Source of the DNA: MWBF01 sp040772005
Lineage (GTDB): Bacteria; Chloroflexota; Anaerolineae; CG2-30-64-16
DNA length: 64,000 bases
Assembly: GCA_040772005.1 (NCBI GenBank)
Contig: JAXGYZ010000003.1
Location: 434,001-498,000, forward strand
Direction: 5' to 3'
Of the stretch, positions 42,865 through 50,121 are shown piece by piece (the stretch's first letter is position 1; every line of letters starts with the position of its first letter). The translations under genes and the position numbers were made by a program. The notes beneath the pieces were generated by a model. It made no database searches, was not told where the DNA came from, and saw nothing but the letters and a program-made list of their open reading frames with translations.

Positions 42865-43926
42865 ATGGCCGAGTTACGCGAACTGCTGGAGCGGCTGTCC
42901 AACGCGCACGGGCCGTCGGGCCACGAGCGGGCGGTGCGCAACCTGATCAAGGCGGAGATCGAGCCGCTGGTTGACCGCGTCGAAGTCGACGCGATGGGCA
43001 ACCTGATTGCCTTCAAAGCGGCTGAAGGAGCCGGCGATGCGCCGCGGCTGAAGGTCATGCTGGCGGCCCACATGGACGAAGTCGGGTTCATGATCACCGA
43101 GGTCAGCAAGAGCGGCCTGCTGAAGTTTCAGGCGGTGGGCGGGGTGGACCCGCGCACGCTGCCGGGCAAGCGGGTGCTCGTGGGCGACAACCTGACCCCC
43201 GGCGTCATCGGCGCGCCCGTGCCGCACCTGTCGAACGGCGACCGGGTGCCCGGCATCGAGGACCTCGCCATCGACATCGGCGCGACGGACGACAAGGGCG
43301 CCAACGGCAAGGCGAAGGCAGGCGACTATGCAGTGTTCGCCACGCGCTTCACCGGGCTGCACGATGACCCGGCCTGGCCGACCGTGCGCGGCAAGGCCTT
43401 CGATGACCGGGCGGGCTGCGCGGTGGTCGTGTCCGTGCTGGCGGAACGCTATCCGGTGGACCTGTACGCGGTCTTCACCGTGCAGGAAGAGGTGGGGCTG
43501 CGCGGCGCGCGGGTCGCAGCCTACCGGGTCAACCCGGACGCGGCCATCGCGCTGGAAGGGACCATCTGCGATGACCTGCCGCAGGGGCCGGACGAGGATG
43601 TTACGCGCGTCACCCGCATGGGGCACGGCCCGGCCATCACCCTGATGGATCGGAGCCTGGTGTCGCATCCGGGGATGCTGCGCCTGCTGCAGGAGACCGC
43701 GGCCGCGGAGAACATCGCGGTGCAATACAAGGCGCCGGGCCTGGGCGGCACGGATTCGGGCGTCATCCACCAAGTGCACGCGGGCGTGCCGTCCATCACG
43801 GTGGCGACGCCGTGCCGCTACATCCACAGCCCCGCGGCCATCCTGAACCTCAACGACCTGGCCGCGACCGCTGCATTGGTCGGCGCGGCACTCAGGCGGA
43901 TCGAGCGCGGGCATCTGGCCCGCTAA
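42865..43926 (+). CDS. M42-family metallo-aminopeptidase (copy 2 of 3)
   Basis: 353 residues, starting 2 bp after copy 1. Conserved sites: AAHMDEVGFMITEVSKSG, KAFDDRAGCAVVV, VQEEVGLRGARVAAY, GGTDSGVIHQVHAG and RYIHSPAAIL. It is closest in style to the classical endoglucanase M/aminopeptidase annotation of the M42 family. The tight spacing indicates co-translation with its neighbours, perhaps giving a mixed-specificity peptidase set or hetero-oligomer (inference). Confidence 0.94.
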   Translation: MAELRELLERLSNAHGPSGHERAVRNLIKAEIEPLVDRVEVDAMGNLIAFKAAEGAGDAPRLKVMLAAHMDEVGFMITEVSKSGLLKFQAVGGVDPRTLPGKRVLVGDNLTPGVIGAPVPHLSNGDRVPGIEDLAIDIGATDDKGANGKAKAGDYAVFATRFTGLHDDPAWPTVRGKAFDDRAGCAVVVSVLAERYPVDLYAVFTVQEEVGLRGARVAAYRVNPDAAIALEGTICDDLPQGPDEDVTRVTRMGHGPAITLMDRSLVSHPGMLRLLQETAAAENIAVQYKAPGLGGTDSGVIHQVHAGVPSITVATPCRYIHSPAAILNLNDLAATAALVGAALRRIERGHLAR

Positions 43927-43940
43927 GAAGGGGGAGACAC

Positions 43941-44945
43941 TTGGAACCACTGGCGAAACGACTGGCCGAGGCGTTCGGCGTCTCGGGGTTTGAAGATGAG
44001 ATTCGGGCCGCGATCCGCGACGAGATCGCCGGCCTGGCGGATTCGGTCGAGGTGGATACGCTCGGCAACCTGGTCGCGGTCCGCAAGGGGACCGGCGGCG
44101 GCAAGCGCGTGATGGTCGCCGCACACATGGACCAGATCGGCGTCATGGTGACGCACGTCGACGAGAAGGGCTTCATGCGCTTCGCCGCGGTGGGCGGAGT
44201 CTACCCGACGACCTGTTGGGGCGCGCAGGTGCGCTTCACCGACGGCACGGTCGGGACCATCGGGCTGGACGGCAAGGTCGACCGCCGCAAGGACCTGCCG
44301 GAGCTGCGCGATATGTACATCGACGTGGGCGCGACGAGCCGAGACGAGGTGAAGCAGCGGGTCGGCGACGTGGCGCAGTTCTGGCCGAGCTTCAGCGCGC
44401 AGGGCAACGCCTGGTTCTCGCCCAACATGGACGACCGGGCGGGTTGCATCGCGCTGGCGCAACTGCTCAAGGACCTGCAGGGCGTGGAGATCAAGCACGA
44501 CCTGTACGCGGTGTTCACGACGCAGGAGGAAGTGGGGGTGCGCGGGGCGCGCACGTCGGCCTATGCGGTCGAGCCGGAGGTTGCCATCGCGCTGGACGTG
44601 ACGCTGACCGGCGACACGCCCTATCCCCGGCCGATCATGGATGTGGCGATGGGCCGCGGGGTCGCGATTAAGGTGCAGGACTCCGGCATGATCAGCCATG
44701 TGGGGCTCAACCGGGCGCTGATCGCCGTGGCCGAGGCGGAGGGCGTCCCGTACCAGCTCGAGGTGCTGACGGGCGGCACGACCGACGCGTTCGCGATGCA
44801 GACCACGCGCGCAGGCGTCCCCGCGAGCTGCCTGTCCTTCCCCAGCCGCCACGTCCACACGCCCTCGCAGATCGTAGACCGCCGCGATGTAGAGGGCGCG
44901 GTCAAGTTGCTGGCCGGGTTCCTGAAGCGGGATATCGAGCTTTAA
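43941..44945 (+). CDS. M42-family metallo-aminopeptidase (copy 3 of 3)
   Basis: 334 residues from a TTG start immediately after a strong GGGGGAG site. Motifs: AAHMDQIGVMVTHVDEKGF, NMDDRAGCIALAQ, TQEEVGVRGARTSAY, DVTLTGD, GGTTDAFAMQ and RHVHTPSQ. The first motif has Gln where copies 1 and 2 have Glu (HMDQ versus HMDE). It ends the three-gene peptidase run; a 27-nt palindrome at 44971 may terminate it. Confidence 0.92.
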   Translation: MEPLAKRLAEAFGVSGFEDEIRAAIRDEIAGLADSVEVDTLGNLVAVRKGTGGGKRVMVAAHMDQIGVMVTHVDEKGFMRFAAVGGVYPTTCWGAQVRFTDGTVGTIGLDGKVDRRKDLPELRDMYIDVGATSRDEVKQRVGDVAQFWPSFSAQGNAWFSPNMDDRAGCIALAQLLKDLQGVEIKHDLYAVFTTQEEVGVRGARTSAYAVEPEVAIALDVTLTGDTPYPRPIMDVAMGRGVAIKVQDSGMISHVGLNRALIAVAEAEGVPYQLEVLTGGTTDAFAMQTTRAGVPASCLSFPSRHVHTPSQIVDRRDVEGAVKLLAGFLKRDIEL

Positions 44946-44970
44946 GAGCGCCTGACAAGCGCAACGTTGT

Positions 44971-44997
44971 GTAGGGGCGGGATTACCCCGCCCCTAC
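44971..44997. repeat. 27-nt palindrome, copy 4
   Basis: Arms GTAGGGGCGGGAT / ACCCCGCCCCTAC with one mismatch next to the central T. It lies between the M42 cluster and a convergent gene, and is the same length and design as the other three copies. Confidence 0.8.
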
Positions 44998-45007
44998 GAC
45001 TCGACCG

Positions 45008-45964
45008 CTAGTCTTCCGTGTGCTCCGCGTAGTCCGCGGTTGACCTCGCCGGCCGCGCGCTCGCGCGCCAGAGCGCGGCGACGAACAGGACGATGCACAG
45101 CGCGGCCCCCGCACCCGCTCCCATGAGCCGGTCGGAGCGCCATAGGCGGGCCTCGGCCTCCAGCCGCCGCGTCGCGCCGGCGGCCACTGCCCACCGGCGG
45201 GCCGGGCGTTCTGCCGCCAAAGAAACCGTGTAAGTGGCCCGGCTGCGCGTGCAGAAGGCGCGCCATGCGGCGGCGTCGGCGGCCCACAGACGGGCCTGAA
45301 CGCGGGCCAGCCGGTCATCATCACCGGCAGGCGCAGCGACGGCAGAATCCAGCACGGCAGCGCGACCCTCGCAGGCCGCGGTGACCGGGACCAGGTTCAC
45401 GTCCTCCCGATACAGCGCAGTGTGCGCCAGCGTCAGCGCGTCGGAGCGCCAGGTCAGAGCATCGGGCGCAAGTGCGGCCGCCAGCAGCGCCAGCTCCGGC
45501 TCCGCGGGAAGGCTGGCCCGGAGGCGCGCCTGTTGCGCCAACAGGTCGGCCGTGTTGCTGAACGGCAGGCGGAAGGTCAGCCGGTCGCCCGCGACCTGCG
45601 CCGGTGCGAGACCGGCAAGCGCCGCAGCGGCCTGGGAGAGCATCTCCGTTGCCGCGTCCGTCTCGCCTGCGGGCACGAGGCGCAGGTCGTAGATGCGCTC
45701 GCCTGGCGCGGTCGATACGGTCAGGAGCGCCTGGGCTGCGGCGGGCGGCCGCGCATCCGGCAGGAAGGCAGCCGCGTCGCCGTAGGTCTCGCGCAGGAGC
45801 CGCCGGAGCTCGGTTGCATCGTCTGCGGCCGCGGCCTGCTCCGCAAGGGTCAGCGCGTCGGGCGAGTCCTGTGCAGCCAGCGCCAGGCCCGGGAGCACGC
45901 TCAACAGGAGGGCTGCCATCAGCAAGGCAGGAAAGAGTCGCCCCGCGATGTAATCCCACGACAA
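45008..45964 (-). CDS. Secreted/membrane-anchored protein of unknown function
   Basis: 318 residues from a TTG at 45964, chosen because GGAG lies five bases upstream and a signal peptide follows (LFPALLMAALLLSVLPGLALAA). An ATG at 45919 is the alternative. The mature part is Ala/Leu/Arg-rich and mainly helical. A middle segment (RIYDLRLVPAGETDAATEML) may form a small alpha/beta unit. A C-terminal membrane helix (AGAALCIVLFVAALW) and a short acidic tail end it. I recognise no family. Upstream sequence in the same frame comes from a palindromic repeat and is not included. Confidence 0.65.
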   Translation of the reverse strand: MSWDYIAGRLFPALLMAALLLSVLPGLALAAQDSPDALTLAEQAAAADDATELRRLLRETYGDAAAFLPDARPPAAAQALLTVSTAPGERIYDLRLVPAGETDAATEMLSQAAAALAGLAPAQVAGDRLTFRLPFSNTADLLAQQARLRASLPAEPELALLAAALAPDALTWRSDALTLAHTALYREDVNLVPVTAACEGRAAVLDSAVAAPAGDDDRLARVQARLWAADAAAWRAFCTRSRATYTVSLAAERPARRWAVAAGATRRLEAEARLWRSDRLMGAGAGAALCIVLFVAALWRASARPARSTADYAEHTED

Positions 45965-46007
45965 GCTGCTCCGCGCACGCCTGCCAGGAATTCCAAATGT
46001 AGGTGAG

Positions 46008-46130
46008 CATCCTGAGCGGAGCAGCGGTCCTTTTCGCTGCGGAGCCGAAGGATGCGGCGTGGTTACCCCGCTCCGGTATCCTTCGACTACGTTCCGGCCA
46101 AAAAACGGGCCGGAACTCCGCTCAGGATGC
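46008..46130. repeat. Palindromic CTCAGGATG-family element
   Basis: Perfect 15-bp outer arms GCATCCTGAGCGGAG (46008-46022) and CTCCGCTCAGGATGC (46116-46130). Inner pairing includes CCGAAGGAT / ATCCTTCG. About 123 bp, intergenic. Read through, such repeats give the recurrent HPERS/HPERxxG peptides, as at the N-terminus of the binding protein at 22.5 kb. Confidence 0.8.
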
Positions 46131-46178
46131 CTCCGCTGGTGGCTCCATTTGGGATTGCTGGCACGCCTGCACAATGAC

Positions 46179-46207
46179 TTGCGCAAAGCATTCGATTCTG
46201 GTATCCT
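46179..46207 (+). promoter_or_regulatory. Promoter of the small ORF at 46243
   Basis: TTGCGC (46179-46184) and TATCCT (46202-46207) with a 17-bp spacer, about 36 bp upstream of the ATG. Confidence 0.5.
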
Positions 46208-46242
46208 CATGGCATTCGATTCTTCTACCGACGAGGCCGCCC

Positions 46243-46542
46243 ATGGTAAAGCTTCTGTTGAAGTGGGACATCAAGTCAGGGCAAGAGCAGCCATATTTTG
46301 AGTTCATCATGCAGGAGTTTGCCCCTGGGTTGATGCGCCTGGGCCTGCAACCCACGGAAGCGTGGTACACGGTCTACGGCAAAGGCCCGCAGATTCTCAC
46401 CGGCGCGGTGGCCGATGACCTGGAAACCATGAAGCAGATCCTCGACAGCGACGACTGGCGCGACCTGCGCGAGAAGCTCATGGCCTTCGTCGCGAACTTC
46501 AGCTACAAAGTCATCCAGGCAAGCGGACGTTTCCAGCTATAG
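46243..46542 (+). CDS. Small protein of unknown function
   Basis: 99 residues from an ATG preceded by GAGG. The pattern of an N-terminal strand (MVKLLLKWDI), helix (FEFIMQEFAPGLMRLGL), strand (EAWYTVYGKGPQILTGAV) and helix (LETMKQILDSDDWRDLREKL) suggests a small ferredoxin-like or dimeric alpha/beta-barrel fold. No catalytic signature is visible. It converges with, and its end overlaps by a few bases, the class A beta-lactamase-fold gene. Confidence 0.75.
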   Translation: MVKLLLKWDIKSGQEQPYFEFIMQEFAPGLMRLGLQPTEAWYTVYGKGPQILTGAVADDLETMKQILDSDDWRDLREKLMAFVANFSYKVIQASGRFQL

Positions 46543-47298
46543 GATTGTTCCGTCGCCTGTTAAGAGCAGCGGCCCCAATCGGTCCAGCACCGCATAGACC
46601 TCCGATTCGTCCTGCACGTTCTGGGTGAGCAGGAACAGGTCCGCGCTCTCGGTGTATCCCCAGTCGTGCAGGACGCCCTCGATGTTGCCTGTCTTGTGAT
46701 AGAACGCCACCGTGTCGCGCGGCACGTTGCGCAGCCAGAGTCCCAGGTCGACGCAGGCCAGGAACAACGGGTCGATCCACGCGCGCTGGTCGGCGGGCAG
46801 CTCGTCGCGCAGCGCGTAGAACCGCACGCAGTCGCGCGCCGACACCCAGTTGTCCTTGCCCTCTGCCCGCGCCGCATAGTCGAACAGCTTGCGCTCGACG
46901 CGCGTGTCCCGCAGGCCGAGCGGGCCGCGGAAGATGTCGTTGAGCCGTTCGAGGCCGATGCGGCGGATGACCAGGTTGGTACAGAGGTTGTCTGACAGCG
47001 CGATCATCAGGAGCAGCACATCGTGGAAGGGCAGACGCCGCGTGTGCAGCAGCCGTGCCAGCCCGGACCCCGCCACCTGCGCCTCAAAGTCCAGCTCGCA
47101 CATCTCGTCCCGGCTGACGCGGCCCATCTGTTCGAGGTAGGCCCAGGCGTACAGGATGGGCACCTTGATGATGGACGCCGAGAGAAACCGGTCGCGGTTC
47201 TGGAATAGCAGGGGTTCGTGGTTCGGGAGCCGGCAGTAGAAGGCGTACTCGCATCGGAGCCGGCCCAGCTCTGCCCGGATGATGTCTGGGAGTGTCAT
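46537..47298 (-). CDS. Class A beta-lactamase-fold serine hydrolase (no signal peptide)
   Basis: 253 residues. The three active-site elements are present: Ser42-x-x-Lys45 in SASIIKVPI, Ser102-Asp103-Asn104 in ALSDNLCTN and the KTG box in YHKTGNIEG; RVERKLFD stands where the omega-loop glutamate lies. No export signal is visible, so this is probably not a resistance enzyme but a cytoplasmic serine hydrolase or PBP-like peptidase. It is nine bases downstream of the MttB-like gene and likely in the same operon. Confidence 0.87.
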   Translation of the reverse strand: MTLPDIIRAELGRLRCEYAFYCRLPNHEPLLFQNRDRFLSASIIKVPILYAWAYLEQMGRVSRDEMCELDFEAQVAGSGLARLLHTRRLPFHDVLLLMIALSDNLCTNLVIRRIGLERLNDIFRGPLGLRDTRVERKLFDYAARAEGKDNWVSARDCVRFYALRDELPADQRAWIDPLFLACVDLGLWLRNVPRDTVAFYHKTGNIEGVLHDWGYTESADLFLLTQNVQDESEVYAVLDRLGPLLLTGDGTIL

Positions 47299-47307
47299 GG
47301 GATCGCC

Positions 47308-48750
47308 CTACACCCATCGTTCCTTCGCGCGGTCGATCACCCCTTGCAGCGCGGCGGCCACGTCCGCGGGCAGGGGCTCGGGGCGGTGCGTCTCGGCCAG
47401 CTTGAGCGCGCGCTCGCGCGCCCGCTGGCGGAAGGTCTTGCCGCCCGCAGCCGACCAGGCATCCCAGTTGCGCCGCTCCACCAGCTTTGGATACCAGTCC
47501 TCCCGGTAGTGCGCCCGCGTGTGGTCGTGCTGCATGAAGGCGTTGGCAGGGCCGGCGGCCGCAATCACGTCGAGTGCCAGCGTCTCCGCGGATACCTCGG
47601 TCCCCTGCATAAACCGCTTGACCCAGTTGATCATCTCGTCGGCCATGACGATCGATTCGAGCGAGTTGGTCATGCCGGAGGCCAGGTAGCCCACGTCGTG
47701 GATGAGGTGCGAGCCGGCCAGCGTCTCGGCCAGCAGCGTCAGCGAAATTTCCATCATCGCCTGCTCATCGGGCAGTTGCGAGTCCGAGCAGCCGCCGAGT
47801 CCGAAGATGGGCATGTCGTAGTAGTGGGCCATCTCCACGCAGAGCACCCGGTTCTCAGGCGCGGCGTAGATATCGCCCGTCGTGCGCATGTCGAGCATGT
47901 CCTGGGTTCCGCCGGAGAGGATCACCGGCGCGCCCTCGCGCTTGAGCTGGGCGACGACCAGGCCGGCCAGCTCGCCCGCGTTGCCCAGCGCGACCGCACC
48001 GGCGGGCGTGATGGGGCCGTTGGCCCCGCGCAGCACCACCGGGTTGTATGTGCAGGGCAGGCCGCGGCCCGCCATGAACAGCAGCTTGTCCAGCGCCTCG
48101 GTGTTGTGGACGAGCGGCGAGGTCACGTTGATGTAGCAGGCGCAGGTGGGGTTGTGCTGGAGCGCGTCTGCGCCGCCCGCGACGATCTCCGCCATCTCGA
48201 CCGCATCCACACAGCCCGCAAACTCGGTCGTCACGAACAGGATGGGCTTGGTGCTGTTGGATAGCAGCGCGGCCATCTGGTAGCGGTCCGCGATGACCTG
48301 CGGCACGTCCGACGCCATGCAGAACGACATCAGGAAGTCGATGTTGGGCAGCGCGTCCAGCACGCGCGCAGCTTCCTGGATGTCGGCCAGCGTGCCGGGC
48401 CGCCGTTCGCCGGTGCGCACGTCGATGACGTTCGGGCAGTCGGATCCCGGCCCGTAATGCACATTGCGGCCATGCAGCGCCACCACGGGGCGACCCTGGC
48501 GGTTGGCCCAGGTGATGCGCTTCGGCGCCGTGCGCAGCGCCCATTCGGCCAGCGCGGGCGGGATGCGCACCCAGCCGTCATCCATGACCTGCGCGCCCGC
48601 CGCGCGCAGCAGCGCAAGCGCCTCCGGGTGATGCAACTGGACGCCGGTGTGTTCCAGGATGGCGAGGCTGGCGCCGTGGATGGCGGCAAGCTGGTTGTCC
48701 GCCAGCTTGCGGAAGAGGGGCACGCCCGCTGCGACAGTGTGACTGGTCAT
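47308..48750 (-). CDS. Trimethylamine methyltransferase (MttB) superfamily protein, non-pyrrolysine type
   Basis: 480 residues, start after AAGGAG. The MttB TIM-barrel family is recognisable from HYGPGSDCPNVIDVRTGERR, ALQHNPTCACYINVTSPL, GGCSDSQLPDEQA and HDVGYLASGMTNSLE. True MttB reads an in-frame amber codon as pyrrolysine; none is present here. Non-pyrrolysine relatives (e.g. MtgB) demethylate quaternary amines such as glycine betaine onto a corrinoid protein. No corrinoid protein gene is adjacent. It shares a divergent promoter region with the DUF58 gene. Confidence 0.9.
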   Translation of the reverse strand: MTSHTVAAGVPLFRKLADNQLAAIHGASLAILEHTGVQLHHPEALALLRAAGAQVMDDGWVRIPPALAEWALRTAPKRITWANRQGRPVVALHGRNVHYGPGSDCPNVIDVRTGERRPGTLADIQEAARVLDALPNIDFLMSFCMASDVPQVIADRYQMAALLSNSTKPILFVTTEFAGCVDAVEMAEIVAGGADALQHNPTCACYINVTSPLVHNTEALDKLLFMAGRGLPCTYNPVVLRGANGPITPAGAVALGNAGELAGLVVAQLKREGAPVILSGGTQDMLDMRTTGDIYAAPENRVLCVEMAHYYDMPIFGLGGCSDSQLPDEQAMMEISLTLLAETLAGSHLIHDVGYLASGMTNSLESIVMADEMINWVKRFMQGTEVSAETLALDVIAAAGPANAFMQHDHTRAHYREDWYPKLVERRNWDAWSAAGGKTFRQRARERALKLAETHRPEPLPADVAAALQGVIDRAKERWV

Positions 48751-48760
48751 CGCTGACTCC

Positions 48761-48811
48761 TTGTTATGTGGTTCAGCCGTGTAGTATACTCACTCCTGTC
48801 ATGGAAGCCAA
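48761..48811. promoter_or_regulatory. Overlapping divergent promoters sharing one palindromic -10
   Basis: The octamer AGTATACT (48783-48790) reads TATACT on both strands. Plus strand: TTGTTA (48761-48766), 18 bp, TATACT (48785-48790), driving the DUF58 gene. Minus strand: TTGGCT (48811-48806), 17 bp, TATACT (48788-48783), driving mttB. Polymerase cannot occupy both at once. Confidence 0.65.
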
Positions 48812-50111
48812 TGGAGCGCCCACGCGGCGCATGTATCCCTCCAGCGCCCTCCCGTTCATCGCCTGGGCTGCGCTGCTGGTCGTGCAGTTGGTCAGCCCGG
48901 ACCGGGCCTGGAGCTGGCTGCTGGTCGGCCTCGGCGCGCTGCTCCTGATGGGCTACGGCTGGGCGCGGGTCATGCGCGACCGGGTCACCGCGGAGCGGCG
49001 GACGCTCGGCACGTGGGTCGTCGCGGGCGACGAGCTGTACGAGGAGTTCACTCTCATCAACAACGGCATCCTGCCCGTGCTGTGGGCGCATGTGCGCGAC
49101 CGCTCGGAGGTGCCCGGGTACAGCGTGGACCGTGTGGAGGCGGTCGGCGGGCAGGCGGAGCGCAGGTGGACGATGGCCGGGCTATGCCAGCGCCGCGGGG
49201 TGTTCCGCCTCGGCCCCTGGGACCTGGAGATGAGCGACCCGCTCGGCTTCTTCCGCGTCACCCAGCATTATAGCGAGGTCACGACCATCATGGTCTACCC
49301 GCGGGCCTCATACCTGCCCAACCTGGAACTGCCGCGCGGGCGTGCGCCGGGCCGCTCCATCTCGCCGGAACGCTCCGTCGAGGAGACCATTCAGGTGGGC
49401 GGCGTGCGTCAGTACACCGCGGGCGACCCGCTGCGCCGCGTCCATTGGCCCGCGACCGCGCACCACGGCGACATCATGGTGCGCGAGTTCGACCGCGAGC
49501 CTTCCGGCGACCTGTGGCTCGTCGTGGACCTGGACGCCGCGGTGCAGGCGGGCGCCGAAGCAGAGGCGACCCAGGAGTATGCCGTTATCCTGGCCGCATC
49601 GCTGGCGGCACAGTACCTTCGCCAGGGAGAACGCCGCGCGGTGGGCCTGCTGATGGCGGGCCGCAGCCCCATCATGCTGTCACCCAGCCGGGGCCCCGCG
49701 CAGTTGTGGCACATCCTCCGCGCGCTGGCAGAGGCCGAGCCCCAGGCGGGCACGCCGCTTGCCGGTCTGCTCGCCCAGGCCGGACCGACCCTGGGCAGCG
49801 GGCGGACGCTGGCAATCATCACGCCCTCGCAGGACGGCGACTGGGTCGCGCCGCTGCTGCCGCTGGTGAGCCGCGGCAACGCCCCCACCGTTATCCTGCT
49901 CGACGCGACCACGTTCGAACCGCCCGCAGGCACGGCCGAACGGCTGGACGGGCTGCGGGCTCTCCTCGGCCAGCAGCGCATCCCGCACACGGTCATCAGC
50001 CAGGGCTTCCCCTTCCGTCCGTTGGAGCGCATCAAGCGCCAGCGGACTGAGTTGAAGGCGTTGTTGGGCTCGGGCCGGGTGATCCCGGTGCGCGTCGAGG
50101 AAGAGGTATGA
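48801..50111 (+). CDS. DUF58-family protein
   Basis: 436 residues. Two N-terminal membrane helices (LPFIAWAALLVVQLV; WLLVGLGALLLMGYGWA) precede a beta-rich region and the DUF58 core GGVRQYTAGDPLRRVHWPATA. A vWA-like domain follows (LWLVVDLDAAVQAG). DUF58 proteins are usually encoded with MoxR AAA+ ATPases and transglutaminases; here the transglutaminase is next (10 bp gap) and no moxR is in the window. The ATG at 48801 coincides with the predicted transcript start and has no Shine-Dalgarno site, suggesting leaderless translation. Confidence 0.9.
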   Translation: MEANGAPTRRMYPSSALPFIAWAALLVVQLVSPDRAWSWLLVGLGALLLMGYGWARVMRDRVTAERRTLGTWVVAGDELYEEFTLINNGILPVLWAHVRDRSEVPGYSVDRVEAVGGQAERRWTMAGLCQRRGVFRLGPWDLEMSDPLGFFRVTQHYSEVTTIMVYPRASYLPNLELPRGRAPGRSISPERSVEETIQVGGVRQYTAGDPLRRVHWPATAHHGDIMVREFDREPSGDLWLVVDLDAAVQAGAEAEATQEYAVILAASLAAQYLRQGERRAVGLLMAGRSPIMLSPSRGPAQLWHILRALAEAEPQAGTPLAGLLAQAGPTLGSGRTLAIITPSQDGDWVAPLLPLVSRGNAPTVILLDATTFEPPAGTAERLDGLRALLGQQRIPHTVISQGFPFRPLERIKRQRTELKALLGSGRVIPVRVEEEV

Positions 50112-50121
50112 GGCTGCGACC

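Noticed and set aside
45965..46210. Upstream extension of the unknown secreted protein (400-residue ORF)
   Set aside because: The added sequence is read-through of a palindromic CTCAGGATG element, and a signal peptide begins at the TTG at 45964.
46537..47298. Antibiotic-resistance beta-lactamase
   Set aside because: The class A motifs are present but no signal peptide is seen and the gene is operonic with a methyltransferase; a resistance role is not supported.
47308..48750. Pyrrolysine-containing MttB
   Set aside because: The reading frame has no internal amber codon and no pyrrolysine genes are nearby.
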